From an uncultured Aquimarina sp. (GTDB lineage: Bacteria; Bacteroidota; Bacteroidia; Flavobacteriales; Flavobacteriaceae), in NCBI GenBank assembly GCA_947498455.1, contig CANMKK010000010.1, positions 1-64,000 on the forward strand: a stretch of 64,000 nt of DNA. The letters are read 5' to 3'. Below are positions 24,213 through 33,478 of the stretch, in pieces (positions within the stretch are counted from its first letter, which is position 1; each line of letters begins with the position of its first letter). The translations under genes and the position numbers were made by a program. The notes below the pieces were generated by a model that saw nothing but the letters and a program-made list of their open reading frames with translations, ran no database searches and was not told where the DNA came from.

Positions 24213-26803
24213 TATTTTTTATATTTTAAATATTCTTCTACGTGCCTAACCTCTTCCAATTCATCAATCGAATTTACAATAATTTTGACTTGGTCTCCTA
24301 AAAGTTCTTTTAGCATTAAAAGTTCTCTTCTACAAGAAGAACAAGCCGTCATTATATTAGTTGTTTCAATAATGAAATAATCCCCTTTATTCAGATGATT
24401 CTTCAAAAAATTATAAATGTATTTGATTTCACTATCATTCTTTCTTGATCTACCATTAATATCAACTACATTTTCAACAAAGTTTTTATCTGTAATTTTT
24501 TCAAGAAATCCTTTAACGTTTTTAGCTCCAGAACTAGATCTCTCCTCTATAATTCCCGTTACTTTTCCTTTATTAAATATTTTTGTTTTAAAAATTGCAA
24601 AATTTTTACCTTCCAACTCTGGATATTTTTTAAGCATTTTATCATAGAAAATCTTTAAATTTTTAAGCTTTTTGCTTGTAATTCTTTTCCTCCACAACAA
24701 ATTAAGTTTAGAACTTGTATTGTAAGTGATTTCAAACTTGGAACGAAGTTTTATATAATCTGTAAAGTTCTTATTCTGCAATAACTCATCCAAATACTTA
24801 GTCAATTCATCTCCTTTTTTCTTAATAATCTGAGACAATTCTTTTACTAATTCTTTTTCTGTTTCAAAACTACGAATAGTAACTCCATTATACTGAATTT
24901 CGTATTTAAGGGTTTTTGAGTTTTTACCAAATTTAACTCCGGCATCAGCTAATCTATCTAAAGTTTTCTTTCCTATTTTACGTAAAATAGTTGCGGATAT
25001 TGGGTCTAATGAAAATAATCCCTGAAATCTACTAGATACAGCAGCTTCCGCTTTTACCGAAGCTAACACCTCATCCAACCATTTCCCCAAATCATCTAAT
25101 AACTGAGGGAATTGCTTTAGTTTTTCTTGTATAAGTTTAATAATTGTAATAATTCCGTCGATACTAAACTGAATGGTCTTTTTTGCGGCTTTATAGGTAC
25201 CTTTTAATAAGGAACTATAAAGCTTTGCTGTTTGCTTTAATGCTTCTGCAATGGTTTTAACACCTCCTGTTAGAATAGCAAAAACAACCTCTTCTACAAT
25301 AAAACCTATCAGGTACCCAATCCCATACCCCAGTTTATCTAATGAAATAGAAGGTGGTGCTATCAGAAACTTGATAAACAATAGCAGCATAAACTTAAAG
25401 AGTGCCTTGATATTCTTTATCGTAAACAGCTTGAAGGTCGTTTCTAATGCATTTTCAAACAATTCTACAAAAAGACTAAACATCGAAGCTGGTGTTTTTG
25501 CGGATTGCTCCTGTGCCTTGTTCAATCCTACTACAATCTTACAGAGCAAACCGATGAGATCAAAAATCCCTTTGATGATATCTACCAGACTATTAAGCAA
25601 TCCTACCAAAAAGGCGTTAAGGAAGATAAAGGTATCTTTGACTAATTCTTTTATTTCTTTGGCTAATGCTCCTAAAAATCCTTTTGCCTCCTGAATGAGA
25701 CTAAAAAATACTTTTGTTTTACCTCGGACATACTCCCGGATCATATCCATCGGAATCTTTTCTATCCCCAATAATATTGCTACCTCCAGCCCGTCCAATC
25801 GCTCATATACTTTATCAAATAACTGGCTGTAATCAGCATCGTCACCTGAAGTATTTTGATTTTCAAACAAATCATAACCTGGTAGCAACGGTGTATAGGT
25901 AGCATTTTCTTTTCCGTCCTTATCATAAGCTTTCCAGTAACCATCTCCTATTTTTAGATTATCCTGAATTCCTTTGGCTACTGTGTCCATACCATCCGCT
26001 ACCTTCTGCAAAGTATAATTGACTGGGATTCTCGTAATGCTCACTCCTTTTACGAATGCATCCCGAATCAAATAAAAAACACTTTCTTTATTGGTTACGT
26101 GATCTTCTAAAACCTCTTTGATATCTTTTCTACGGACTCCTATCTCAAAGGTTTTGCTAAGTTTGGCAATATCATTATATGGAATATTGGTATTCTCTGT
26201 GATATTGCTCCCGGAATTAACGCGGACTACAGAACCAAAGATATTATAGGCATCGTCTTTTTCAATAAACAATACAATCTCATTGGCTGCTAACTGATCA
26301 ATTTTCTGATAAGTTCTTTCTAACTTGACTCCATCTTTGGTGATAAAAAGAATGACTGATAATGCCGCTCCCTCTAATTGCTCGCTCAGTATGGTTAGAT
26401 CAGGAGGGAATTTGGTTCTGCTCCCAGTTCCTTTTGCTGTAATTTCTACCTCATCCAGCACGGTAATCTCTGGGTTAAAGACAAAATAATTACCCTCGAA
26501 CTGAAAGATTTCCCGCTCCACTGGCAATCCAACAATCTTTCTGGTTTGACCGGTACTGGTAAACTGTCCGAATTTTTGCAGGTATTCTTTTACAAAAATA
26601 TCTGTATATGTTATTCCGGATGATACTATTCTCGCCAGTAAAGGGCTTACTTCATCCAACGTTACTTGTTTATACACAAATTCTTCTACAAACTGTGTTT
26701 TTTCCTGATCCAGTATTTCTATAGAATCATTAAACACTGTAATATTGGGAAATGGCTGGTATTTTTTCTCAAAATTCCGAATGCCATAATCGTATGCATA
26801 CAT
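24212..26803 (-). CDS. Large polymorphic toxin with membrane helices and C-terminal deaminase domain
   Basis: An 863-aa protein. Residues 1-350 are soluble with no recognised family. Residues about 390-425 and 460-515 form long hydrophobic helices that could span or insert into a membrane. Residues 515-600 are amphipathic helices. The C-terminal 75 residues carry D790-S-E792 in NDSEIKYIYNFLKNH and C821/C824 in IMTACSSCRREL, the DSE...CxSC arrangement of the BURPS668_1122-type toxin deaminases. The likely activity is deamination of a nucleic acid or nucleotide in rival cells. The coupled SUKH gene supports toxin status. There is no signal peptide, T9SS tail or Rhs repeat, so delivery is presumably with the 1148-aa neighbour. 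Confidence 0.72.
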   Translation of the reverse strand: MYAYDYGIRNFEKKYQPFPNITVFNDSIEILDQEKTQFVEEFVYKQVTLDEVSPLLARIVSSGITYTDIFVKEYLQKFGQFTSTGQTRKIVGLPVEREIFQFEGNYFVFNPEITVLDEVEITAKGTGSRTKFPPDLTILSEQLEGAALSVILFITKDGVKLERTYQKIDQLAANEIVLFIEKDDAYNIFGSVVRVNSGSNITENTNIPYNDIAKLSKTFEIGVRRKDIKEVLEDHVTNKESVFYLIRDAFVKGVSITRIPVNYTLQKVADGMDTVAKGIQDNLKIGDGYWKAYDKDGKENATYTPLLPGYDLFENQNTSGDDADYSQLFDKVYERLDGLEVAILLGIEKIPMDMIREYVRGKTKVFFSLIQEAKGFLGALAKEIKELVKDTFIFLNAFLVGLLNSLVDIIKGIFDLIGLLCKIVVGLNKAQEQSAKTPASMFSLFVELFENALETTFKLFTIKNIKALFKFMLLLFIKFLIAPPSISLDKLGYGIGYLIGFIVEEVVFAILTGGVKTIAEALKQTAKLYSSLLKGTYKAAKKTIQFSIDGIITIIKLIQEKLKQFPQLLDDLGKWLDEVLASVKAEAAVSSRFQGLFSLDPISATILRKIGKKTLDRLADAGVKFGKNSKTLKYEIQYNGVTIRSFETEKELVKELSQIIKKKGDELTKYLDELLQNKNFTDYIKLRSKFEITYNTSSKLNLLWRKRITSKKLKNLKIFYDKMLKKYPELEGKNFAIFKTKIFNKGKVTGIIEERSSSGAKNVKGFLEKITDKNFVENVVDINGRSRKNDSEIKYIYNFLKNHLNKGDYFIIETTNIMTACSSCRRELLMLKELLGDQVKIIVNSIDELEEVRHVEEYLKYKK

Positions 26804-26940
26804 AGTTGTTTTTGTTTTTAATTAGTACTTGTTTTTAAAGCATACGAGCCCCTGCCCCTTATTAACAGGGACTCTATATGCGTGAATGGCAAACCTTTTT
26901 TCAGGTTTTATCATTCACCAGTTCTTAAACATCTATGAAT

Positions 26941-29900
26941 TTATCTAATGGCTGTAACTCCTACGACATCAAAGTCTACGCCTTCTGGATCAGGATCGGT
27001 GCCTCCAATAAGGTCATTGGTTTGCTGAATAGGATTCCGATCGGAGTCGAACTGTGCCCAGTCTGCACATTCATCATCACATGGCAATCCTTCTACGTTT
27101 AATCCTATGGATCCTGCCTGAATTACGGTAAGTGATGTAGGAACCCTAGTTTCCCAAGTTTCTTCTACTTCTCCTGTAGGGTTTTGTAATTCCTGTACTA
27201 TGGATACGAATTCTTCATCATCGATAGTTGGCACTTGTCCACCATTCCAGATTTGACCCGTTGCCAGATACCAATTGACCATTTCTTCGAATCCCGGACG
27301 TACGGTAACAATTACACGTGCCATACCACTCTGTAAGAAAGATTTAAATAACGGATCATTATTTTCTATGATATACTTGCTTGCCCAATTTTCTTTATTT
27401 GCCCAATAGAACGGATAGAAATTATAACTCATAATATCCCACTCAAAGGCTTGCTCAAAAAACTTAACACGAGCGGCATAGGTATTTAACGCATCATTGG
27501 TATGATCGGGTCTGATATTTTTAATATCATTCCTGCCAATCAACATATCAATACCAACTTTATCTTGTCCTAACAAATAGGTGATACAGTTTTTTCGCAA
27601 TACGGTCTTTTCGATCTGACGATAGAATCCCGGATTTACTTTTAGGGTTTCTTCTTGCAATGCTTTTTGCTCCGCTAGCTTTTCTTCATACTCGGCTAAT
27701 TTGGTTTCATAGGCGTCGATAATAGCTTCGAAAGCTTTGATTTGCCATGCTTCTTTAGTTGCGGTGGTAAGCTCACATTTTGCCAATAGGTTAAATGCAT
27801 ACACTCCAACATCCCATGAAGTAACTGCAAAGCCTAACGTATTGACTATTTTCTCGTTAGAGAAACTTCCAGATACGGTAATTTTATCTTCCCTGTTAAA
27901 AGTATGCCTTTTCCCACCAATTGTGACATTTCCGTGTCTTACTTCTGTTCCATCATGTATTCCTTGTTTAGCTGTAAAGTAACCGCTATAACTTTTTACA
28001 TAATAACTCTCAGGAATATCTATACTATCATGACCCGCATGTCCAAATCTTCCTGAATTAATAGAATTATCATCTTTACTATATACCTTAGAAATTGTGA
28101 TTTGTTCTTCTGGCATCGAATCAATATCGGCATTATAAATCCCAGACCAATGTGCCAGTGTACTTGCTGTTATTTTTTTATAATCAGAAAGGTTTAGGAT
28201 CGTTGCTGTTCTCGGGTCTTGTGGTTTTATTAATACATCATCTCCACCGTTTGCTTTTAATTGTACAGCGAGATCGTGAAAAGCCGCTGGTTCTGGAATC
28301 ATAAATTCATACATCAGGCGCTTTCCATAGTTTAAAATCTTATTGTTATAGATTTTATCTACCCATCGATATACTCCTGAGATATGCTTATCTCCCTTGC
28401 GATTATCAAAGCCATGAGAACTGTTTTCTTCATATTCCTCTACTACTTTGGTGATCCTTTCTTCACGTACTTTTTGCACCACTCGATCCAACGCACGCTC
28501 TGTGAGCTCTTTAGCCTGGCTAATTGCCTGTACATTTGATTCTTCTTTACTGGTATTACTGGCAAAACTGGCATTGGCACTTGCACTAAATGGTCCAGCA
28601 CTATAAGATACTCCTGCAGCAGCGGCAAATGATTGATCTTTAGCGATCAGATCTGCAACTTCTTGATTCATCTCAAAACGACTAGTAGAAGTTGTCTCAG
28701 TCAATGTTTCCGTTTCCTGCTCCGTAGAAGTGGTGGTGGTATCTTCTTGTCGTCGTAATCGTCTGGTAGATTTCTCCTTATATTCCCGAGCCATGATATT
28801 CTCGATATGCGATACTTCTCCCGGAACATAACAACATACTTCTTGTTCTACTTTTCGATAATCTGCAATCCCCAATCGCTGGATTCCAAAACCTGTAGCA
28901 AATTCATTTCCTGTATTACCTCCGCTACCTGACATTCCTAAAACTCCTGTATAACAGTTTCCTCTCTTAAAATCAGGCACATCTACCGTATAGATTGTTC
29001 CATTACTAAAGGTAATTTCACACTCCATACTTTTTTCTTTCTTTCCTACCTCTACTCCACTTGAAAACTTAATTACCAGGCTATCATTGATGTATTCTTG
29101 CCTAAAAAGTGTATTAGAATTATGGGTTCCATCGGTGTAATTGAGCTGATACTTCATACTAATTACCTCATAAGAAGTATCTGGAACCCCGATGGTCAAA
29201 GTAACCACAAACCTTGGTGTATCTGTCCCTTCTGGAGTACATAGACTATAGGTAAACGCGCTTCCGGCATTAGCAGTACGCACAGGAAGAACGGCTCCCA
29301 TTACACTTACCTGTTTTGTTCCTATCTGAATATTATCACTAATAATAGTGGTATTCTCTTTGATCTTAGTATTTATAATACTTTTAGCCTCCTCAAAAGT
29401 ATCAACTCCAGATTCTTCTTTTAAGCTTTCTAAGTATAGCTTGGTATCTTCACTTAAAACTCTAAGTGCAACTGGATCTTCTAATTCTGGTACGGTTTCA
29501 AAATCATATGTTGGTAATTTGAGATTTTCGAATTCCTGAACAACTACCGTTTTTCCGGTTGCCGGATCTTCAATTACCCTTTCTGTTACAGTTGCTCTAT
29601 TATATGCTTTTTCAACATTAGTATCATACTCTTTTTGATAAGCATCTTGAGCTTTTTGAGTATTCTTTATTCGCAGGTTTGCTGCTTTCTCTACTTCCTT
29701 TAGTATTGCCTCTAACTCTTTATTTTCTTCTGTCGCCAAGGCTACATCCATTTCTTGCTGAAAACCTTTTGCAGATACCTCTCTAGAAAGTTGTTGACTT
29801 ACCTGAGCTGGCTCCCCCATAAATAGTGATTTATCTATCACCACTCTGGATTGCGCCAATTTTCTGTATGCTTCGTCTGTTTTTTCATAAGCTATTACTC

Positions 29901-30387
29901 TTGCTACAGGATTTTGATTATCCACTTTTGCCACAAAATACTCTGCCACAATAAAAGATAACAATATATCTCGTAAGTATGATGATCCATTGGTAAGAAT
30001 ACTATAATGTAAATCATTCCAAATTGAAATCATTTGTGCATTAGAAGGTTTAACTCCTTGTAAACCTTCAATCTTTAAATCTGTTTCTTCTACCGTAAGT
30101 CTTGTTCTATTAACGATAAGCCATTTTGCAAAATCGTTAAAGCCAGGAAATGCTTTTTTGAGACTTTCTATTGTAGGGTATGTTGGAATATACCGAGAAA
30201 TAGCTTCGGATTGTTTTTGGAAAACCTCGGCAGTATCATCCGAATTTTTGGCAGCGCTTACAATTGGTGCTTCCTCTATTGATCCGGGATAACTAATAAA
30301 CCCTGTCTCTTTTTCCTGATCAGAAATCAGCTCAGGAGAACGCATGGTTACAAATCTGTATAATGTACTTTTAATGTTTTGACTCAT
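26941..30387 (-). CDS. 1148-aa island protein of unknown family (possible toxin carrier)
   Basis: I do not recognise the family. Visible features: soluble N-terminus without signal peptide; a charged coiled-coil region about residues 215-265; a beta-rich middle (about 350-500); a pair of adjacent cysteines in QEVCCYVPGE; a Thr/Glu-rich linker (TTTTSTEQETETLTETTSTS, near residue 570); an Ala/Ser-rich segment (YSAGPFSASANASFASNTS); the conserved-looking KILNYGKRLMYEFMIPEPAA near residue 690; a second coiled coil near residues 905-935; and a cysteine-bearing C-terminus. It is the first large gene of the leftward operon, directly before the toxin. It may form the scaffold or delivery part for it; that is inference from order and size. 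Confidence 0.7.
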   Translation of the reverse strand: MSQNIKSTLYRFVTMRSPELISDQEKETGFISYPGSIEEAPIVSAAKNSDDTAEVFQKQSEAISRYIPTYPTIESLKKAFPGFNDFAKWLIVNRTRLTVEETDLKIEGLQGVKPSNAQMISIWNDLHYSILTNGSSYLRDILLSFIVAEYFVAKVDNQNPVARVIAYEKTDEAYRKLAQSRVVIDKSLFMGEPAQVSQQLSREVSAKGFQQEMDVALATEENKELEAILKEVEKAANLRIKNTQKAQDAYQKEYDTNVEKAYNRATVTERVIEDPATGKTVVVQEFENLKLPTYDFETVPELEDPVALRVLSEDTKLYLESLKEESGVDTFEEAKSIINTKIKENTTIISDNIQIGTKQVSVMGAVLPVRTANAGSAFTYSLCTPEGTDTPRFVVTLTIGVPDTSYEVISMKYQLNYTDGTHNSNTLFRQEYINDSLVIKFSSGVEVGKKEKSMECEITFSNGTIYTVDVPDFKRGNCYTGVLGMSGSGGNTGNEFATGFGIQRLGIADYRKVEQEVCCYVPGEVSHIENIMAREYKEKSTRRLRRQEDTTTTSTEQETETLTETTSTSRFEMNQEVADLIAKDQSFAAAAGVSYSAGPFSASANASFASNTSKEESNVQAISQAKELTERALDRVVQKVREERITKVVEEYEENSSHGFDNRKGDKHISGVYRWVDKIYNNKILNYGKRLMYEFMIPEPAAFHDLAVQLKANGGDDVLIKPQDPRTATILNLSDYKKITASTLAHWSGIYNADIDSMPEEQITISKVYSKDDNSINSGRFGHAGHDSIDIPESYYVKSYSGYFTAKQGIHDGTEVRHGNVTIGGKRHTFNREDKITVSGSFSNEKIVNTLGFAVTSWDVGVYAFNLLAKCELTTATKEAWQIKAFEAIIDAYETKLAEYEEKLAEQKALQEETLKVNPGFYRQIEKTVLRKNCITYLLGQDKVGIDMLIGRNDIKNIRPDHTNDALNTYAARVKFFEQAFEWDIMSYNFYPFYWANKENWASKYIIENNDPLFKSFLQSGMARVIVTVRPGFEEMVNWYLATGQIWNGGQVPTIDDEEFVSIVQELQNPTGEVEETWETRVPTSLTVIQAGSIGLNVEGLPCDDECADWAQFDSDRNPIQQTNDLIGGTDPDPEGVDFDVVGVTAIR

Positions 30388-30389
30388 AG

Positions 30390-30545
30390 TTAGTCTTTTA
30401 GAATATTATAAATTGTTTTTTCCGAAATGAAGAGCTTTTCTATTAGCTCATTCACAATTACTTTCATTTGTTTTTCTGAATTGTTTTCGACATAATCCTG
30501 AACAAACCGTTTACGCTTTTCTAATAACAGTCTACTTCGTTGCAT
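30390..30545 (-). CDS. 51-aa HTH-like small protein at head of toxin operon
   Basis: A short open frame reading MQRSRLLLEKRKRFVQDYVE, then N-N-S-E-K-Q-M-K-V-I-V-N-E-L, then IEKLFISEKTIYNILKD. The last part has the helix-turn-helix pattern (LFISEKTIYNIL) seen in small phage-type regulators. It ends two bases before the start codon of the 1148-aa gene and follows the promoter/operator block and a perfect hairpin at 30586-30609. Placement, ATG start and HTH-like composition make a real gene likely. A regulatory role in the operon is inferred. Confidence 0.65.
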   Translation of the reverse strand: MQRSRLLLEKRKRFVQDYVENNSEKQMKVIVNELIEKLFISEKTIYNILKD

Positions 30546-30585
30546 AAGTCTTTTTAAATTTTAAATTAGACACAGAAACACCACC

Positions 30586-30609
30586 CTATTCAAACAAAAG
30601 TTTGAATAG
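30586..30609. promoter_or_regulatory. Perfect 10-bp hairpin in the leader of the toxin operon
   Basis: CTATTCAAAC and GTTTGAATAG form perfect arms around AAAA. It lies in the leftward mRNA leader between the promoter at 30.73 kb and the 51-aa gene. It may be an operator for the small HTH protein or an RNA structure; it lacks a T run in the leftward direction, so it is a weak terminator candidate. Confidence 0.5.
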
Positions 30610-30732
30610 TTACCCGTCATAAGTGATTTTAGTACGACGTCTTATACCTTTTCACCTGAAAATGTTGCAATAAAAATAATACAAATGTTTGATTTTTAAT
30701 TCTTTTTCGTATTTTAGCAACTAATTACAGGA

Positions 30733-30792
30733 CAAATATACAACATTTTACAGATTTCACCAACAAAATACAGATAAATTCTGTAAAATGTT
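30733..30792. promoter_or_regulatory. Bidirectional control region: operators of the S24 repressor and leftward toxin promoter
   Basis: Three related sites occur: CAACATTTTACAGA (30741-30754), CAACAAAATACAGA (30761-30774, exactly 20 bp on) and the inverted TCTGTAAAATGTT (30780-30792). Read leftwards, TATATTTG (30733-30740) is a perfect -7 box with TTG 20 bp upstream (30761-30763), so the operators fill the promoter spacer. The repressor gene starts 40 bp to the right, so the block fits autoregulation plus control of the toxin operon. Confidence 0.75.
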
Positions 30793-30831
30793 TAAATTTA
30801 TTTAGCTCCTACATTTTTAACTAAAAGTCTA

Positions 30832-31641
30832 ATGAATATGATAGGAATTGATCAAAAAATAAGGGATATAATAGACGTTTTGGGGTTAAATAATCACTCT
30901 TTTGCAAAAAAAGTTGGAGTTACCAGCACAACTATAGATAGCATTACCACAGGAAGACTACAGTCAGATGGCTCCAGAAAACGCACTAAACCCGGGTATG
31001 ATTTATTGGAACGTGTTATTACAGAATTTGATATCAATCCAGAGTACCTTTTTGGAAAAAGTGACGCTATGATACGGCAAAACACTCCACAATTTCAAAC
31101 ATATGGTGGAATACCACAAGTAGTTGCGGTAAACCAAGAAGGAGATGAAAATGTTATCTATGTACCTACTAAGGCAAGAGCGGGATATTTAGACGGATAT
31201 GGAGATACCGAGTTTATAGAAACCTTACCTTCTTTTAATATGCCTCATTTAACCAATGGCACATTTCGATGTTTTGAAGTACAGGGAAACTCTATGGTAC
31301 GAACTTTTTTTGATGGAGATTTGGTATTTGGGAAATATGTAGAAAGCTTAGATGACATTAAGGATGGAAGGGTCTATGTTATCGTTAGCAAAAATGATGG
31401 TATCGTATTAAAAAGGGTCATTAACCGAATTAAAGAACGAGGCAAACTTATTCTTAAATCTGACAATAAAGATGGTAATTATCCGACATACACTATTAAT
31501 ACCGAAGAAATTATGGAGGCCTGGTATGTAACCATGTTTGCATCTAAGCAAATGCCAGAGCCTGTAGATGTTTATGATCGCCTACATGATCTAGAAACTA
31601 AAGTTGTACTTCTTGAAGAAGAATTAAGAAGAAATAATTGA
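30832..31641 (+). CDS. XRE-family S24/LexA-like repressor
   Basis: A 269-aa phage-type repressor. The N-terminal HTH spans about residues 8-42 (SFAKKVGVTSTTIDSITTGR). The C-terminal S24 peptidase domain has nucleophile S154 in EVQGNSMVRTFFDGD and general-base K194 in GIVLKRVI. A possible Ala-Gly self-cleavage bond lies at A117-G118 in TKARAGYLDGYGD. A C-terminal coiled coil (ETKVVLLEEELRR) follows. Such proteins are inactivated by RecA-stimulated self-cleavage, so the divergent toxin operon is probably DNA-damage inducible. Operator-like sites precede this gene and recur near the lysis and fibre-gene promoters. Confidence 0.9.
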   Translation: MNMIGIDQKIRDIIDVLGLNNHSFAKKVGVTSTTIDSITTGRLQSDGSRKRTKPGYDLLERVITEFDINPEYLFGKSDAMIRQNTPQFQTYGGIPQVVAVNQEGDENVIYVPTKARAGYLDGYGDTEFIETLPSFNMPHLTNGTFRCFEVQGNSMVRTFFDGDLVFGKYVESLDDIKDGRVYVIVSKNDGIVLKRVINRIKERGKLILKSDNKDGNYPTYTINTEEIMEAWYVTMFASKQMPEPVDVYDRLHDLETKVVLLEEELRRNN

Positions 31642-31658
31642 TAACGATGTCCAAAAAA

Positions 31659-31700
31659 AAGATCGGATAGAATAACATCACTTATTCATATCCGATCTTC
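31659..31700 (+). terminator. Intrinsic terminator after the S24 repressor gene
   Basis: AGATCGGATA pairs with TATCCGATCT across a 19-nt loop, with A runs on the left and a following A-rich stretch. It closes the repressor unit. The remaining gap to 32193 (about 490 bp) shows no convincing gene. Confidence 0.75.
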
Positions 31701-32193
31701 AGTAAAAAAACCTCACAATAAAGATTTCTATACATATTACCTATCCTACCTCTTAGTGTTATAAGTTTATAAAAGGTTAACATTAAAATCTTTAATCCCT
31801 CATTAAGAGTTTAATCCTCCAAGGCTTCTCTTTAAAACAAAATGATGGTTTCAGAGATACCTACCTAGTAAGACTGCTGAATTGTTGATCTTCTTAACAA
31901 CAAGTACTCTGAATTAGACATTTTATGAATTTTCTATTTTTAGCTTAAAAATAGTACGATTCAAAAAAAAGATTAGCCCCAAATAAGGTAACCAACTAAT
32001 TATCAAACACAAACACTACAATCTTAATTTATTATGCATACATAATAAATGATTAAATATCAAACATTTCCCTTATAAATTACTGTGGTTTTACCGTGTT
32101 TCTTTTGCGAATTCAAAGCACTTATAACCAGTTCTATACGAAAATATTTTAGTAATTTTCGGCATTAATTTAACTCACATAAACTCATAACTC

Positions 32194-33375
32194 ATGAAAA
32201 AACCTATTTTAATTTTACAGGTTATCATCGTTTCACTTTTATTTTTTAATTGTGAAACTGAAAAAGTTACAATCGATGAAGCGGATTCATCACTTCAGGA
32301 AACATCTATTGATAAAAAGAAGATGGTTTTTGACCTTATTGATTTAATGAAGGATACACAATTCAGTTCTAAAGTACTCCACACACTTCAGGAAGACACT
32401 TCCCCAGGAATTAAATTATCTACTTTATTAGACCAACAACCTCCAAAAGCAATTGATAACTCCGCCTATCAATCTTTAAAGAAAGTCGTTGACGGATTAG
32501 ACACAAAAATTAAAAATCGAGAATTTCCAGATACCATTGAAATTCCGGAATTATGGCTACAACAACCTGCACATAAGGCATTCGATCACAAAAGCTTATT
32601 AATCTCTTTTGCTCCTGATGGTGATGAAAAAAATTGGTCTACTATTGAAGCCTATACCATGGACAAGCAAGTTGTCTATCTAGATCCCATAGACATTCCT
32701 GATGTTCCTGTTTTGGTTCTCGAAACCAAAGGGTATGAAACGCTTAAACTAGAAGTGGATTACATGAATCAAGAATTACAAAATTCAAACCTGCAAAATA
32801 GTAGGTTTTTATCCAAAAATATGGATCTAACACCTACATCTAAAGCTAATAATGGTTTAGAAACTACAAAATTAGACAAGATTCGTTTAAACAATGATGA
32901 GGAGCCTTGGATTAGTGGAGCTGCTGAGGTATACGCCATTACTTCAGGTATCAAAAATGCCGGTAATGATCCTGAAATAAAAATAATCCCTATGTATTAT
33001 CTAGATAAAGACGGAGTAGATTATTACCCTAATCAAATTATGCTCTTTTGGGAAGATTATCAATATCAGGCTGCCAACATACAATTATTCGAAAAAGATG
33101 ATAATACGAATTACAAGGACTTTATATCATCAATAATCAATGGTGTTTTTCAGATTATTGGCACTGTTACAACACAACCTTGGGTCAATGTTTTGGGGCA
33201 AGTGGCTAGTGCAATCCTTCAGGCGATGCCAGATCAATGGTTTGTTAACAATGATGATTACTTAGACTCTTTCTATACTATCCAGAAAAATAAGACATAT
33301 GTAAATCATTATGGTGCCGCAGGAAATGCTAGAGTAACACTATCACCTCTATTTATACCTGATAATAATAACTAA
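32194..33375 (+). CDS. Predicted lipoprotein, DUF3103-like
   Basis: A 393-aa exported protein. The N-terminus MKKPILILQVIIVSLLFFNC is a lipoprotein signal with the modified cysteine at position 20, so it should be anchored in the outer or inner membrane. The ISFAPDGDEKNWSTIEAY stretch (near residue 138) and DIPDVPVLVLETKGYETL resemble the DUF3103 family of secreted proteins of unknown role, though the match is from memory. It stands alone between two terminators and outside the toxin island's codirectional block. No catalytic motif was seen. Confidence 0.7.
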   Translation: MKKPILILQVIIVSLLFFNCETEKVTIDEADSSLQETSIDKKKMVFDLIDLMKDTQFSSKVLHTLQEDTSPGIKLSTLLDQQPPKAIDNSAYQSLKKVVDGLDTKIKNREFPDTIEIPELWLQQPAHKAFDHKSLLISFAPDGDEKNWSTIEAYTMDKQVVYLDPIDIPDVPVLVLETKGYETLKLEVDYMNQELQNSNLQNSRFLSKNMDLTPTSKANNGLETTKLDKIRLNNDEEPWISGAAEVYAITSGIKNAGNDPEIKIIPMYYLDKDGVDYYPNQIMLFWEDYQYQAANIQLFEKDDNTNYKDFISSIINGVFQIIGTVTTQPWVNVLGQVASAILQAMPDQWFVNNDDYLDSFYTIQKNKTYVNHYGAAGNARVTLSPLFIPDNNN

Positions 33376-33397
33376 AAGCTACGTACCTGACACTACA

Positions 33398-33475
33398 AAA
33401 AGGTCTGAAAAATTATAAAAATCATTCACATACCAAATAGTCTAATTTTTATCTTTTCGGGCCTTTTTTTTAATT
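33398..33475. terminator. Terminator between lipoprotein and GSCFA genes
   Basis: AAAAAGGTCTGAAAA can pair with TTTTCGGGCCTTTTT, using a few G-U pairs, and is followed by a T run. It serves the convergent genes at 32194-33375 and 33479-34429. Confidence 0.65.
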
Positions 33476-33478
33476 ACA

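Noticed and set aside
17429..31641. A complete prophage or tailocin
   Set aside because: No terminase, portal, capsid, sheath, tube, baseplate, integrase or attachment sites could be found; only control, fibre-like and lysis genes are present.
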